Counted from the first letter of the stretch, positions 1-8,793 are shown. The stretch: DNA of 38,217 bases from Lentisphaeria bacterium (GCA_017629515.1 JAGBXB010000127.1:1-38217); one strand, 5' to 3'. The notes: generated by a model from the letters alone, not told the origin. Translations and numbers: made by a program.

Positions 1-11
1 GTGTATGTAAT

Positions 12-205
12 CCCCGGGTTGAAACCCGGGGCTGGGTTCCTGCGTCCCTACGGGACTTGAAAATTCCTTTACCTGTATTATTCCCCCGAACTTGAAACCC
101 CGCCCTGGGTTCTTGACGTCCCTGCGGGACTTTTTTCGTAGGGGGATACATAATATACCCGAACTTGAAACCCCGCCCTGGGTTCTTGACGTCCCTGCGG
201 GACTT
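12..205. repeat. Three copies of a hairpin-forming REP-like intergenic repeat
   Basis: Three related units of about 45-50 bp lie at roughly 12-58, 83-132 and 158-205. Units 2 and 3 are nearly identical and start 73 bp apart. Each unit ends in a small hairpin (GTCCC, three-base loop, GGGAC). Unit 1 also opens with a perfect 8-bp stem (CCCCGGGT with loop TGAA), which has decayed in units 2 and 3. The spacers differ. This is the architecture of REP or small palindromic elements. No transposase is visible in the window, so the family is unassigned. No convincing gene lies between 1 and 389. Confidence 0.75.
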
Positions 206-328
206 ATCCTGTACTTTTGTTTTCCGTTTCAATCAGAGTTTCCTGATCCTTTTATGGAATATATAGGAAAATTATGGAAGAACTGTGCTTTTTTATTGTC
301 AAACGGCATAAAATATTACTTTTGGCTA

Positions 329-356
329 TTGAAATTTCAATTTTCCATGTTATTAT
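329..356 (+). promoter_or_regulatory. Promoter of the prepilin-like gene
   Basis: TTGAAA at 329-334 and TATTAT at 351-356 are separated by 16 bp. The next gene starts 34 bp downstream, with a Shine-Dalgarno AGGGGA at 375-380. The -35 box is the left half of a 12-bp palindrome (329-340), which might also act as an operator. Confidence 0.6.
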
Positions 357-389
357 GTAGAAAGAATATAAGAAAGGGGAACTGTTACT

Positions 390-1142
390 ATGAATTTTGT
401 ACGCAAAACAAATTTTACTTTGATCGAACTTCTTGTTGTTATTGCCATCATCGCCATCCTTGCCGGGATGCTTCTTCCGGCACTGGGGAAAGCAAGGGAA
501 ATGGCGCGTTCCGTCAACTGCAAAAACAATATGCGCCAACTCTTTCTCATGCATTATACCTATGCAGACTCCTACAAGGATTGGGCATTTGCAAATTCTT
601 ACAGCACGGCAAGAACATATCCAAATTATGTTGCAGCCTACTGCAAAGACAATCTGGGGATCGGTACATGGAAAAGTGTCAATGCCGGAGTAGGCCCCAG
701 TAAAGTCCTGCATTGTACTACGGGAAGGACATTCTCCCAGGCGGTGGGCTGGTTCAGCAACAGTACCTCCTTTACCAGTTATCCTCTCTGTACAGCATTG
801 AGTTACGGTAAAGGGATCACCGGGGATACTCATAACTGGATCGCCATCCGGAATCAATATTTCAAACCATCCACAGCAAAACTGCCTTCCACCCTGCATT
901 GGAGTCATTGTGCCCCCCAGTACAGTTATGAAAATTTTTACGGCTGGCACGGTCAGGGCGGTAAAGGGGCGAATCTTCTTTTTGTAGCCGGTAATGTCCA
1001 TACCATTGATATTGCGAAAGCAAAAAAGGTCACAACAACCACCCGCGGCTGGCAGTACGGTATTTATGTCTCCCCCGGAACAGCAAGCAACGGAGCCACC
1101 GCCCACGAGATCTGCACGGGAGCGGCAAAACGCATTGATTGA
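390..1142 (+). CDS. Prepilin-type N-terminal cleavage/methylation domain protein
   Basis: This 250-aa protein starts with a short basic leader, then [24 protein letters not shown], written here only as the class III prepilin signal: Phe+1, Glu+5 and a hydrophobic helix of about 20 residues. The residue before the cleavage point is Asn (RKTN|FTLIE), not the usual Gly. The rest resembles the large family of Lentisphaerae/Planctomycetes pseudopilin-like proteins that normally carry a C-terminal H-X9-DG motif. Here the motif is degenerate: His187 is followed by Gly201-Asn202. These proteins are presumably exported by a T2SS or type IV pilus-like machine and exposed at the envelope; their function is unknown. 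The start is supported by AGGGGA nine bases upstream and by a promoter at 329-356. It is followed by a decayed relative at 1212. Confidence 0.85.
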   Translation: MNFVRKTNFTLIELLVVIAIIAILAGMLLPALGKAREMARSVNCKNNMRQLFLMHYTYADSYKDWAFANSYSTARTYPNYVAAYCKDNLGIGTWKSVNAGVGPSKVLHCTTGRTFSQAVGWFSNSTSFTSYPLCTALSYGKGITGDTHNWIAIRNQYFKPSTAKLPSTLHWSHCAPQYSYENFYGWHGQGGKGANLLFVAGNVHTIDIAKAKKVTTTTRGWQYGIYVSPGTASNGATAHEICTGAAKRID

Positions 1143-1211
1143 TTCGCTCCACTTGAAAGACAATAAAACGGGAAATAACGAATAAGAAAATGGAAGGGAG
1201 AACAATTATTT

Positions 1212-1294
1212 ATGCAACATAAAATTTTACACTGCCCGGACTTCTTACAGTTATTGCCATCATCACCATCCCTGCCGGGATGCTTCTTCCGTAA
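1212..1294 (+). pseudogene. Remnant of a second prepilin-like gene N-terminus
   Basis: An ATG at 1212 follows a purine-rich GGAAGGGAG. After a frameshift, the frame beginning at 1241 reads LLTVIAIITIPAGMLLP and then a TAA at 1292-1294. This matches the [17 protein letters not shown] helix of the intact gene just upstream almost residue for residue. DNA identity to positions about 430-480 is also obvious by eye. After the stop the same frame continues open to a TAA near 1345, possibly a fused 3' remnant. It is best read as a tandem duplicate that has lost its body by deletion. Confidence 0.75.
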
Positions 1295-1377
1295 CCGGGC
1301 AATATCGCCAACGCTTCCGGCAAGTATCCCCATAATGAAAAATCGAGATAATTTTTTTATAAAGAAAGGAAAGTAAA

Positions 1378-1995
1378 ATGAAAAAAATTTTTATCGCCGC
1401 CCTCATGACTGCTGCAGCATCCCTTATTGCTGCAGGAACACCGGAAAAAGTTGAAGCCAAACCTGCCGCAAGCAAATCTGCCGCGACAAGGGAAGGCGCA
1501 ATCAAAGCCGGTTTTGATGAAAAAGTCTGGGGCAACCCTGAATTTGACGGCAAAACTTATGTCCTCAAAAAGACCTCCTGGAAAGTAACAGATAATAAAG
1601 TACCTTCCTCCTGGTATATTATGGAACGCAATAAAGGGGACAGAACTTTTGCAATCGTTCCCCATGCAGACAATAACGGTTCCTTTATCCGCATAAGCGG
1701 CGGAACTATAAGTAAAGACTTGCGTAAAGTCGGTGAAAAAAATACTTTCCATATCCGTTACAAAGGCAAAGGAAGCGGTTATCTTTACGTTATCCGCTAT
1801 AATCAGAAAACAAGAGGCAATCTTAAAAGCGAACTTTTCCATCACTTCAACAATGTGGATGTGAAAGAGTGGACAGATGCCGTTTTTGAAGTAAATATGC
1901 CTGTTCACAAAGACGGGGAAAGACGGGTTTTCTGGTTCACCGCCTTTGACAAGTCCACCTTTGAGATCGATTCCATCTATCTTACAACAAAATAA
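1378..1995 (+). CDS. Secreted protein with CBM-like C-terminal module
   Basis: A 205-aa protein with an N-terminal signal peptide (MKKIFIAALMTAAASLIAA) and a strong AAAGGAAAG ribosome binding site. An Ala/Lys-rich linker leads to a beta-rich domain at about residues 70-205. The last 85 or so residues align by eye with the C-terminus of the large protein encoded next. Shared landmarks are the RYKGKG turn, YVxRY, the KxWT step and the closing (E/D)IDxIYL-type strand. Such jelly-roll modules commonly bind carbohydrate. It lies 15 bp upstream of the DUF4838/CBM9 gene and is very likely co-transcribed with it. Family knowledge stops there; a role as a carbohydrate-binding accessory to the neighbouring enzyme is inferred. 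Confidence 0.75.
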   Translation: MKKIFIAALMTAAASLIAAGTPEKVEAKPAASKSAATREGAIKAGFDEKVWGNPEFDGKTYVLKKTSWKVTDNKVPSSWYIMERNKGDRTFAIVPHADNNGSFIRISGGTISKDLRKVGEKNTFHIRYKGKGSGYLYVIRYNQKTRGNLKSELFHHFNNVDVKEWTDAVFEVNMPVHKDGERRVFWFTAFDKSTFEIDSIYLTTK

Positions 1996-2010
1996 AATAA
2001 AAGGTTGAAA

Positions 2011-4899
2011 ATGAAAAGTAAATTGTTTCTTTCCATTCTTTTCGCCGCCGGGGGGCTTTTTCTCCTGAACGCAAAAGATTATGTCCTTGTGGACAATGGC
2101 AAAGTAAAAACCTCCATTGTCATCACCGATAAAGATTGTCCTGTGCAGAATCATGCCGCACAGGAACTGGCAACATATCTTGCCAAAATTTCCGGCAGCA
2201 AGGATAAAGTAGCCATCGGTACAGCCGCCCTCAAAGGCACTTATCCCATCATCCTCAAACTGGATACGAAAGACAAGGCAAAAGCCGACGGCTATACCCT
2301 CAATGCCACAGATAAAGGCATTACGGTAAGCTCCATCAATAAATTCGGGATTTTAAGCGGTTCTTACGCAATTCTCAAAGACAATACCTCCATTATCTGG
2401 GTATTCCCCGGTGCAGATGGCGAATACTTCAAAATCCAGCCCACCATCAAAGTAAAAAGCGGGAAAAAGACGGTGAACCCCTCCTTTACCCACCGTGATC
2501 TTTCTTTCCATGCCATGGCGGTAACAAGTCAGATCTTTGACACATGGAACTGGATGGCAAGAAACAATCTGCGGTACAGCGGTTATCAGTTCCACTTTTC
2601 CGGCAAATATCCGGTTCTGACAAGAGAGATGAAAAAACGGGATTTCACATTAGGCACCAATCCTGCATTCTCCTGTCTGCTTTCCGGTTACACCTGGGGG
2701 GATAAGAGAAAAAATCCCGCCATTGACAAACTCTTTAAGGAACATCCGGAATATTTCCCCCTGATCAACGGTAAACGCACCAAACTTACCGGACAGAAAT
2801 ATCAGCCCTGTACCAGCAATAAAGATGTGATCCGTATTTCCGCAAAAAATATTGTGGAAACCAATATGAAAAAGGTCTATTCTTTAGGTGAGAAAAAAGG
2901 GACAACAATCGTGTTCAATGATGACGGTACCGGCTGGTGCCAGTGTGAAAACTGTAAAAAGATCGATACCCCCAGAGATAAAAAGAACGGCTTTGTTTCC
3001 AACCGTTTCTGGACATTTATGAATGCCATGGCTGCCGAAGTAGCCAAATTGGACAAAAAAGGCGAACTTTACGGAATGGCGTATCAGAACTTTGTTGCCC
3101 ATCCGGAAATCCCCATCCATCCCAGAGTCAATGGAGCGATATTGAGTTACAACCGCCTCTGTTACCGGCACAAAGTGGATGATCCGGATTGTATGCTCAA
3201 CCGTCCTTTCCATTCTTATTATGAAGGATGGGCAAAGAAAGGCATCGGATTGCGGGGCAGAGAGGAACTTGCCACCCACGGCAACTATTTCCAGCCTGCG
3301 GAAGAAACATATGTTCATCTGCTTAAATACTATAAAAAGAAAAATTTTGAAGGCACACATATCGCCATTGCCCCTCCCGACGGCTGGTATTCCAAACGCA
3401 CGGAAAAAAGCGGCAAAGAGCAGTGGAGAAGCATGTGGCAGACTATGTATCTGCACGCGATCTACCTCTGGGACATCAATACCGACTATGCCAAAGTATA
3501 TGAGAAAATGAATTCCTGTTACTACGGCAAAGGCTGGGAAGGCGGTATGCGTGAATTCCGTAAACTTCTCAATGAAACCGCCCATGCCACTCCCGGCTGT
3601 TTCGGGCACGGTTTTTCCGCTCCCCTGGGCAGACTTCTGGATAAACCTCTTGTGCAGGAAAAATTGAATAAATATCTTGCCTCTGCAGAAAAAGCAGCGG
3701 CAAAAGATCCTGACCCCAGAGCATTGGCACATGTGAAGTTTGATATCAAAAGATTCCGGGAAACATGGGAGAAAGAGAGAGAATCCTATGTAAAAAATTA
3801 CCGGGAACTGCGTGCTTATGAAAAGACCGCTCCCATCAAAATCGACGGAAATCTGGATGATAAGGACTGGAAAAATGCCGACATCATCTCCCAGTTCAAA
3901 TCCCGTTTCGACACAAGCCAACTGGCAGAGCATCAGACCTATATGCGGGTGGTCTATGAACCCGAATACTTCTACTTTGCCGCAGAAATGGTAGAGCCGG
4001 ATGTAAAAAATATTGAAACAAAGATTTTCAAACGGGATGGTGCAGTATGGGGGGATGATACCATTGAACTCTTCCTTTCCCATCCGGATATGGGCTCAAC
4101 CTACTATCAGTTCATCATCAATTCCGCCGGAACGGTCTATGACAGAAAAGGCTTCCCCGGCGAACTGGGCGATCCCTCTTTCAATGCGGATATTCAGCTG
4201 AAAACAAAAATCCTGAAAGACCGCTGGGTGGTGGAAGGCCGTATCCCCACAGCACAGCTGGGGGAAAAGTGCTTTACCGGTCAGAGCTGGAAGATGAATG
4301 TACTGCGGGTACGGAAACCCAAAGGCAAACAGGGGGTAGGTTCCACCCTTTCCGGCGGAGCTCCCTTTGATACAGGAAGTTTCCTTTCCATTGCCTTCTC
4401 CGGCAAACGGGGCATTGCCGCCTCTCTGCATGAAGCGGACAACCGCCTCTGGAAAAATGGTTCTTTCAATGAAGAAGCCAAACGCCCCAACAAAAACTTT
4501 AAAGACGGCAAAGCCCCCTCCGGCTGGGGATTCAGCAAATATAAAGGCGGTTCTCTTGCCTGGGAACCCATTGCCCCCGGAAGTCCCAATAAGGTTTTCC
4601 ACGGAGTCAACTGCCGTATCATGAACGACATTGTATCCAAAGCCAAAAACTTCAAAGTCAATTTCAGATACAAAGGCAAAGGCGATCTTCTTTTCTATGT
4701 TTACCGGTATGACAAAAAGAACCGCAACCGTCCCTCCAAGATCATTCATCAGGTGAAAGTGGATGCCAAAGACTGGACAAGCGGTAAATTTGAATATGCA
4801 AATCCCGCCATTGATGATACAGAGCGTCAGGTCTTTGCCGTTCACATTAATGGTGATGTAAGTTTTGATGAAATCTATCTTTCCCCCAAACAAAATTAA
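2011..4899 (+). CDS. Secreted DUF4838 / CBM9 glycoside hydrolase-like protein
   Basis: A 962-aa protein starting at ATG 2011, chosen because AAGG at 2001-2004 is correctly spaced; an in-frame TTG at 2005 is less likely. A signal peptide covers about residues 1-21. Residues 22-155 look like the zincin-like N-terminal domain found before GH67/GH20-type barrels. Residues of about 170-470 fit DUF4838, with a conserved CxxC pair near the middle (CQCENC). Residues of about 609-790 are a type 9 carbohydrate-binding-like domain (IDGNLDDKDW at its start, DDTIELFL inside). Residues of about 815-962 repeat the CBM-like module of the upstream 205-aa protein. It probably acts on complex glycans outside the cytoplasm; substrate and catalytic residues cannot be read from sequence alone. 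It forms a cluster with the upstream gene and the SGNH hydrolase 12 bp downstream. Confidence 0.82.
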   Translation: MKSKLFLSILFAAGGLFLLNAKDYVLVDNGKVKTSIVITDKDCPVQNHAAQELATYLAKISGSKDKVAIGTAALKGTYPIILKLDTKDKAKADGYTLNATDKGITVSSINKFGILSGSYAILKDNTSIIWVFPGADGEYFKIQPTIKVKSGKKTVNPSFTHRDLSFHAMAVTSQIFDTWNWMARNNLRYSGYQFHFSGKYPVLTREMKKRDFTLGTNPAFSCLLSGYTWGDKRKNPAIDKLFKEHPEYFPLINGKRTKLTGQKYQPCTSNKDVIRISAKNIVETNMKKVYSLGEKKGTTIVFNDDGTGWCQCENCKKIDTPRDKKNGFVSNRFWTFMNAMAAEVAKLDKKGELYGMAYQNFVAHPEIPIHPRVNGAILSYNRLCYRHKVDDPDCMLNRPFHSYYEGWAKKGIGLRGREELATHGNYFQPAEETYVHLLKYYKKKNFEGTHIAIAPPDGWYSKRTEKSGKEQWRSMWQTMYLHAIYLWDINTDYAKVYEKMNSCYYGKGWEGGMREFRKLLNETAHATPGCFGHGFSAPLGRLLDKPLVQEKLNKYLASAEKAAAKDPDPRALAHVKFDIKRFRETWEKERESYVKNYRELRAYEKTAPIKIDGNLDDKDWKNADIISQFKSRFDTSQLAEHQTYMRVVYEPEYFYFAAEMVEPDVKNIETKIFKRDGAVWGDDTIELFLSHPDMGSTYYQFIINSAGTVYDRKGFPGELGDPSFNADIQLKTKILKDRWVVEGRIPTAQLGEKCFTGQSWKMNVLRVRKPKGKQGVGSTLSGGAPFDTGSFLSIAFSGKRGIAASLHEADNRLWKNGSFNEEAKRPNKNFKDGKAPSGWGFSKYKGGSLAWEPIAPGSPNKVFHGVNCRIMNDIVSKAKNFKVNFRYKGKGDLLFYVYRYDKKNRNRPSKIIHQVKVDAKDWTSGKFEYANPAIDDTERQVFAVHINGDVSFDEIYLSPKQN

Positions 4900-4911
4900 A
4901 GGATTTATATT

Positions 4912-5586
4912 ATGGGACTTATCCGTACCTGCATTCCTGCTTCCAAAATCGAGAACGATGCTTATGACTGGTGGGAACGGCATGAAAGCAAAATGCAATG
5001 GAGCAGAAAAAACAAGGCAAAAGCCATTTTCTTCGGTGACTCCATCACCCACTTCTGGTCAAAGGAAGATAATATCAATTACGGGGAGGATTCCTGGGAT
5101 GAACTTTTTGCCGGAAAAGATGTATTGAATATGGGATACGGCTGTGACCGTATCCAGAATACTTTGTGGCATATTGAAGCTGGAGAGGTGGACAATCAAA
5201 ACCCCTCTGTCATTGTGGTCAATATCGGCACGAACAATTTTTCCCCGACAAAAAATTACCCGGGAGACAATGAGGAAGATACCGCAGAAGGCCTCCTTTT
5301 CCTTACAAAGAAACTGCATGAAAAATTCCCTTCAGCGCATATTGTTGTCATGGGGATATTGCCCAGAAGAGGCAGACTGGAAAGGCTCCGGAAGGTCAAT
5401 GCTTTGCTGCAGGAAAAACTCTCCCCCCTACCCTATGCGGAAATGGTGGATGCCTCAAAGGGTTTTCTGGACGAAAATGGTCAAATCGATCCGGAGTGTT
5501 ACAGAGCAGACCAGTGCCATCTCTGCAGGAAGGGTTATATGGTTTGGTATGATGCCATAAAGGATATTCTGGGAAAATATCTCTGA
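4912..5586 (+). CDS. SGNH/GDSL-family hydrolase
   Basis: A 224-aa protein with the blocks of SGNH hydrolases (PAF-acetylhydrolase-like branch): block I GDSIT with nucleophile Ser44, the Gly of block II in NMGYGCDR near 73-80, block III GTNN with Asn108, and block V D200-Q-C-H203 as the Asp/His pair. No signal peptide is evident, so it may be cytoplasmic. AAAGGA sits eight bases before the ATG. It follows the DUF4838 gene by 12 bp, so a carbohydrate esterase (deacetylase) role acting with that enzyme is plausible. The family also contains lipases and lysophospholipases, so the substrate is inferred. Confidence 0.88.
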   Translation: MGLIRTCIPASKIENDAYDWWERHESKMQWSRKNKAKAIFFGDSITHFWSKEDNINYGEDSWDELFAGKDVLNMGYGCDRIQNTLWHIEAGEVDNQNPSVIVVNIGTNNFSPTKNYPGDNEEDTAEGLLFLTKKLHEKFPSAHIVVMGILPRRGRLERLRKVNALLQEKLSPLPYAEMVDASKGFLDENGQIDPECYRADQCHLCRKGYMVWYDAIKDILGKYL

Positions 5587-5605
5587 AACGCCTTTTATTA
5601 TCCTC

Positions 5606-5642
5606 AAAAGTTCCCTGCATACTCTGCAAGGGAACTTTTTTT
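5606..5642 (+). terminator. Rho-independent terminator of the carbohydrate cluster
   Basis: A 14-bp stem (AAAAGTTCCCTGCA paired with its complement, one bulged A) is followed by seven T residues. It lies 20 bp after the SGNH hydrolase stop, closing the 1378-5586 transcription unit. Confidence 0.9.
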
Positions 5643-5693
5643 GTCCGCAAATGTCTATCTCCCGGCAAAGAGAAAGAGAGGGAGGATAGAGAT

Positions 5694-6260
5694 ATGAAGA
5701 AAAAAAATTTTCCGGCAAGAACAGTAATAAACTATTTTTTTTCAATATGTATATTGCTTTTATCCTCCTGCACAGGGGAGAAAAATCCTCTCCCGCCTGT
5801 AAAAACTTTTGATGTGGCAAAATATACAGGAGAATGGTATGAGGTGGCAAGAACGCCAAATCCTTTTGAAAAAAATCTTTCTTCCGTAACGGCAACTTAT
5901 ACTCTTGAAAAAGATGGATCTGTGAAAGTTGTCAATAGCGGTTTTCTTCCTGACGGGAAAAGAAAAAATATTACAGGCAAAGCCCTTTTGAATGATAAAA
6001 ACGGCGCAGGTCTATTGAAAGTTACCTTTTTTCCGCCCTTCTACGGGGAATACAAAATTGTAAAACTTGCGCCGGATTACAGATACAGTGTGGTCGTTTC
6101 CGGAAAAAAATATCTGTGGATCTTATCCCGTACAGCAGAACTTTCCGGAAAGGATAAAAAGGAGATCCTTTCTTTCCTCGAAGAAAACGGCATTGATACG
6201 GGAAAAATCCTTTTCCGTAATCAGGAGTCAAGGGGGAAAGAAACTTCACCAATATCCTGA
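5694..6260 (+). CDS. blc: Outer-membrane lipocalin (Blc-like lipoprotein)
   Basis: A 188-aa protein with a lipoprotein signal peptide ending in LLSSC (lipidated Cys26) and the lipocalin GxW signature (Y44-T-G-E-W48-Y-E-V-A-R). The size and the tail end pattern (YSVVVS, YLWILSR) match the bacterial Blc/Dib lipocalins, which bind fatty acids or lysophospholipids at the outer membrane. GGGAGGA lies seven bases before the ATG. The last 40 bp overlap the 3' end of the convergent epmA gene, so the two mRNAs are complementary there. Confidence 0.88.
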   Translation: MKKKNFPARTVINYFFSICILLLSSCTGEKNPLPPVKTFDVAKYTGEWYEVARTPNPFEKNLSSVTATYTLEKDGSVKVVNSGFLPDGKRKNITGKALLNDKNGAGLLKVTFFPPFYGEYKIVKLAPDYRYSVVVSGKKYLWILSRTAELSGKDKKEILSFLEENGIDTGKILFRNQESRGKETSPIS

Positions 6261-7153
6261 TGATCTGTCAGAAGCATCACAAGTCTGTCCAGTCCCAGTG
6301 CCGCACCGGCAGAGGGGGGAATCCCGTAATCCATACTTTCCAGAAATGCCGTCGCTTCCGGATACTCCCGCAACCCCATTTTCTTCCGGGTAAGGGAAAA
6401 AGCCTCAAATCTTTCCCGCTGGATTTTCGGATCAATAAGTTCCCCGTAAGCATTGGCAAGTTCCAATCCTCCGCCATAGATCTCCCAGCGTTCCACCAGT
6501 GTCGGATCGCTTTCTTTCACCCGGGCAAATGCCCCGAAACGAACAGGATAATCCAGAAGGACGCACAATCTTTCCTGCGGCAGATTCGGCTCTACTTTAT
6601 CCACAAGCACCATTTCAAAAAGAGCATCTTCTTCCGCACATTTATCCGCATCCTCACCGGCGAAACACTTGAAAGCCTCCCGTACACTGATGATTTCCGG
6701 ATGGTCAAGAAAGATTTTTTTCCCGTTGAAAAAAATCTCATCTTTTCCATAAAGATCGATCGCCGCCTGCCGGATATAAGCAAAAGTATGGTCAAGCAGA
6801 GTCATATAGTCGGAATATGCCTCATAATATTCCAGCATGAAAAATTCGCTTCTGTGCTTACGGCCGTTTTCCCCCTCCCGGAAACAGGGACCGATCTGAT
6901 AGATCTTTTCCATTCCGGCGGCAAGAAGCCGTTTCATCTGCAATTCCGGACTTGTCCGCAGGAAAAAACTTCCGGCACAGGGGGCTTCAATATACTCTTC
7001 AGCGGCAGGAGCAATGATCCCGCAGGGGGTATGGATCTCACAATACCCCATTTTATCCAGTGTACGGCGGACAGAAGAAAAAATATCCCTGCGCTGTTTC
7101 AATGCAGGAATGATTTTATTTAATTTAGCCACACTTTCCGGCATACTTTTCAT
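6221..7153 (-). CDS. epmA: EF-P lysine lysyltransferase EpmA (PoxA/GenX)
   Basis: A 310-aa class II LysRS-like protein without an anticodon-binding domain, close to the usual EpmA length. Motif 1 lies near TPCGI, motif 2 is CFREGENGRKHRSEF with the Arg that contacts ATP, and motif 3 is GAALGLDRL near the C-terminus. EpmA attaches (R)-beta-lysine to a lysine of elongation factor P. The substrate gene efp is directly upstream on the same strand, 86 bp away, which strongly supports the call. GGGAG is eight bases before the ATG. A terminator-like hairpin separates it from efp, so its expression may depend on read-through. The aminomutase EpmB is not in the window. Confidence 0.93.
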   Translation of the reverse strand: MKSMPESVAKLNKIIPALKQRRDIFSSVRRTLDKMGYCEIHTPCGIIAPAAEEYIEAPCAGSFFLRTSPELQMKRLLAAGMEKIYQIGPCFREGENGRKHRSEFFMLEYYEAYSDYMTLLDHTFAYIRQAAIDLYGKDEIFFNGKKIFLDHPEIISVREAFKCFAGEDADKCAEEDALFEMVLVDKVEPNLPQERLCVLLDYPVRFGAFARVKESDPTLVERWEIYGGGLELANAYGELIDPKIQRERFEAFSLTRKKMGLREYPEATAFLESMDYGIPPSAGAALGLDRLVMLLTDHQDIGEVSFPLDS

Positions 7154-7180
7154 GCTTGTTCTCCCAAAGCTGCTTTAAAA

Positions 7181-7220
7181 TAAAAAACAGGAAAGAACCC
7201 CATTACAGATTCTTCCCTGT
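7181..7220 (-). terminator. Terminator or attenuator between efp and epmA
   Basis: On the minus strand an 11-bp stem (ACAGGGAAGAA with one wobble pair) is followed by a run of six T residues (forward A-run 7182-7187). It lies just after the efp stop and before epmA. It should end most efp transcripts and let a fraction continue into epmA. Confidence 0.75.
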
Positions 7221-7239
7221 ATGGATGCACAATACTTTA

Positions 7240-7809
7240 TCAGCCTTTGCTTACGCGTTCAGCATAAAGACCGGTACGGGTATCCACTTTCACCAGGTCG
7301 CCCTGATTGATGAAAAGGGGAACCATAAGTTCATAACCGTTATCCAGTTTGGCAGGTTTCTGTACGTTGGTGCTGGCGGTATCGCCTCTGGCACCGGGTT
7401 CAGTTTCTGCAATGGTACGGGTGATGAATGTGGGCAGAGAGATATCAATGGGTTTGCCATTGAAGAAAAGGATATTGCAGGTCATATCGTCGATGAGGAA
7501 GTAGGTTTTCTGACCGAGCTGTTCGGCAGAGATCTGTACTTCTTCAAAAGTTTCAGCATCGCTGAACACATAGTTTTCACCGTCGTTGTAGGAGTAGAAC
7601 ATTTCTTTTTCCTCCACATCGGGCACATCCACTTTATCCACGGGACGGAAAGTACGGTCCATGGAACTGCCGGTAATCATGTTTTTGAGTCTGCAACGGT
7701 AGAGAGCGGTTCCTTTACCGGGTTTGCAGAATTCAAAGTCTGTGATCACATAGGGATCACCATCGATCTGGATCTTCAATCCTTTTTTCAAATCAGCTGC
7801 AGAATACAT
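7240..7809 (-). CDS. efp: Translation elongation factor P
   Basis: A 189-aa protein with the three beta-barrel domains of EF-P in full length. The domain I loop has CKPGKG with Lys32 at the tip, the residue that EpmA modifies. EF-P relieves ribosome stalling at consecutive prolines. The C-terminal TRTG(L)Y(A)ERV signature is present. GGAG lies seven bases before the ATG. Its modification enzyme epmA follows on the same strand. Confidence 0.96.
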   Translation of the reverse strand: MYSAADLKKGLKIQIDGDPYVITDFEFCKPGKGTALYRCRLKNMITGSSMDRTFRPVDKVDVPDVEEKEMFYSYNDGENYVFSDAETFEEVQISAEQLGQKTYFLIDDMTCNILFFNGKPIDISLPTFITRTIAETEPGARGDTASTNVQKPAKLDNGYELMVPLFINQGDLVKVDTRTGLYAERVSKG

Positions 7810-7975
7810 AGTTTCTCCATTTATTTAGTTTGATTCTATATGGTTTTACAAAATAATAACACATTAATATACACCCACATGACAAAAATGCAAGCAGATG
7901 GAAAGATTTTCAGCATGGGAAAGATGGTTCTTTACGTTGAAAAAGATTTTTTTACAGGATTTTCACGCTTCGCGC

Positions 7976-8003
7976 TTGATTTTATCCTTTCAGCAGTTAA
8001 ACT
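7976..8003 (+). promoter_or_regulatory. Possible promoter of rph
   Basis: TTGATT at 7976-7981 and TAAACT at 7998-8003 have 16-bp spacing, 40 bp before the rph start. The match is moderate and unconfirmed. Confidence 0.35.
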
Positions 8004-8043
8004 AATAGCAACGATTTTTCAACACTGTAACAAGGATTTGATT

Positions 8044-8769
8044 ATGACAAGACAAGACGGCAGAAAGAATGATGAATTGCGCACTGTAAGTATCACCCCC
8101 TCTTTCCTCACACATCCGGCAGGTTCCGTACTTATTGATGTAGGCGGTACAAGAGTCATTTGTGCAGTAAGTCTGGAACAGGGTGTGCCCTCCTGGATGC
8201 GGGCGCAGAATGTTTCCGGAGGGTGGGTTACCTGTGAATATGGACTTTTGCCCGCCTCCACCCATCAGCGTTGTCAGCGGGAAGCGGCAAAGGGCAAGCA
8301 GAGCGGCAGAACGATGGAGATCCAGCGGCTTATCGGCCGCTCTTTCCGTTCGGTGATCGACATGGAAAAACTGGGAGCCAATACTCTGCATATCGACTGT
8401 GACGTGATCGACGCCAATGGCGGTACAAGATGCGCCTCCATTACCGGTACATCCGTAGCCTTGTTCCTTGCATTACGCAAAATGGTGAAAGAAGGAATCC
8501 TTCCGGAGATCCCCATGAAAGAAAATGTTGCCGCTATCAGTGTGGGGATGCTTAACGGCGAATGTATCCTTGACCTCTGTTATGAAGAAGATTCCGCAGC
8601 CGAAGTGGATATGAATATTGTTATGACCGAATCCGGAAAATTTGTGGAGATCCAGGGAACTGCCGAAGAACAGCCCTTCTCCGATGAAGAGTTGGCAAAA
8701 ATGCTTTCCTATGCGAAAAAAGGTCTGGCAGAGATCTTTGAAATGCAGAGAAAAGTTCTGGCAGAATAA
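8044..8769 (+). CDS. rph: Ribonuclease PH
   Basis: A 241-aa protein beginning [13 protein letters not shown], with AAGGA placed correctly before ATG 8044; an in-frame extension to 7840 lacks family similarity and is rejected. It has the RNase PH fold signatures: the phosphate-binding region around [15 protein letters not shown] and the [12 protein letters not shown] block with catalytic Asp residues. The enzyme trims the 3' ends of tRNA precursors by phosphorolysis. It is monocistronic, bounded by a shared terminator at 8794-8830. Confidence 0.96.
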   Translation: MTRQDGRKNDELRTVSITPSFLTHPAGSVLIDVGGTRVICAVSLEQGVPSWMRAQNVSGGWVTCEYGLLPASTHQRCQREAAKGKQSGRTMEIQRLIGRSFRSVIDMEKLGANTLHIDCDVIDANGGTRCASITGTSVALFLALRKMVKEGILPEIPMKENVAAISVGMLNGECILDLCYEEDSAAEVDMNIVMTESGKFVEIQGTAEEQPFSDEELAKMLSYAKKGLAEIFEMQRKVLAE

Positions 8770-8793
8770 GAAAATTCTTCCATAAGCAATTTT

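Noticed and set aside
12-205. CRISPR array
   Set aside because: Only three units, each an internal palindrome, with unequal spacers and no cas genes.
252-1205. Minus-strand open frame opposite the prepilin-like gene
   Set aside because: The plus strand has a promoter, a ribosome binding site and a prepilin signal; the minus frame has none.
2884-4083. Long antisense open frame within the DUF4838 gene
   Set aside because: Cys/Phe/Ile-rich shadow translation opposite a well-supported gene; no ribosome binding site or family.
4096-5052. Second antisense open frame, opposite the end of the DUF4838 gene and the SGNH gene start
   Set aside because: Shadow of two real plus-strand genes with clear domain motifs.
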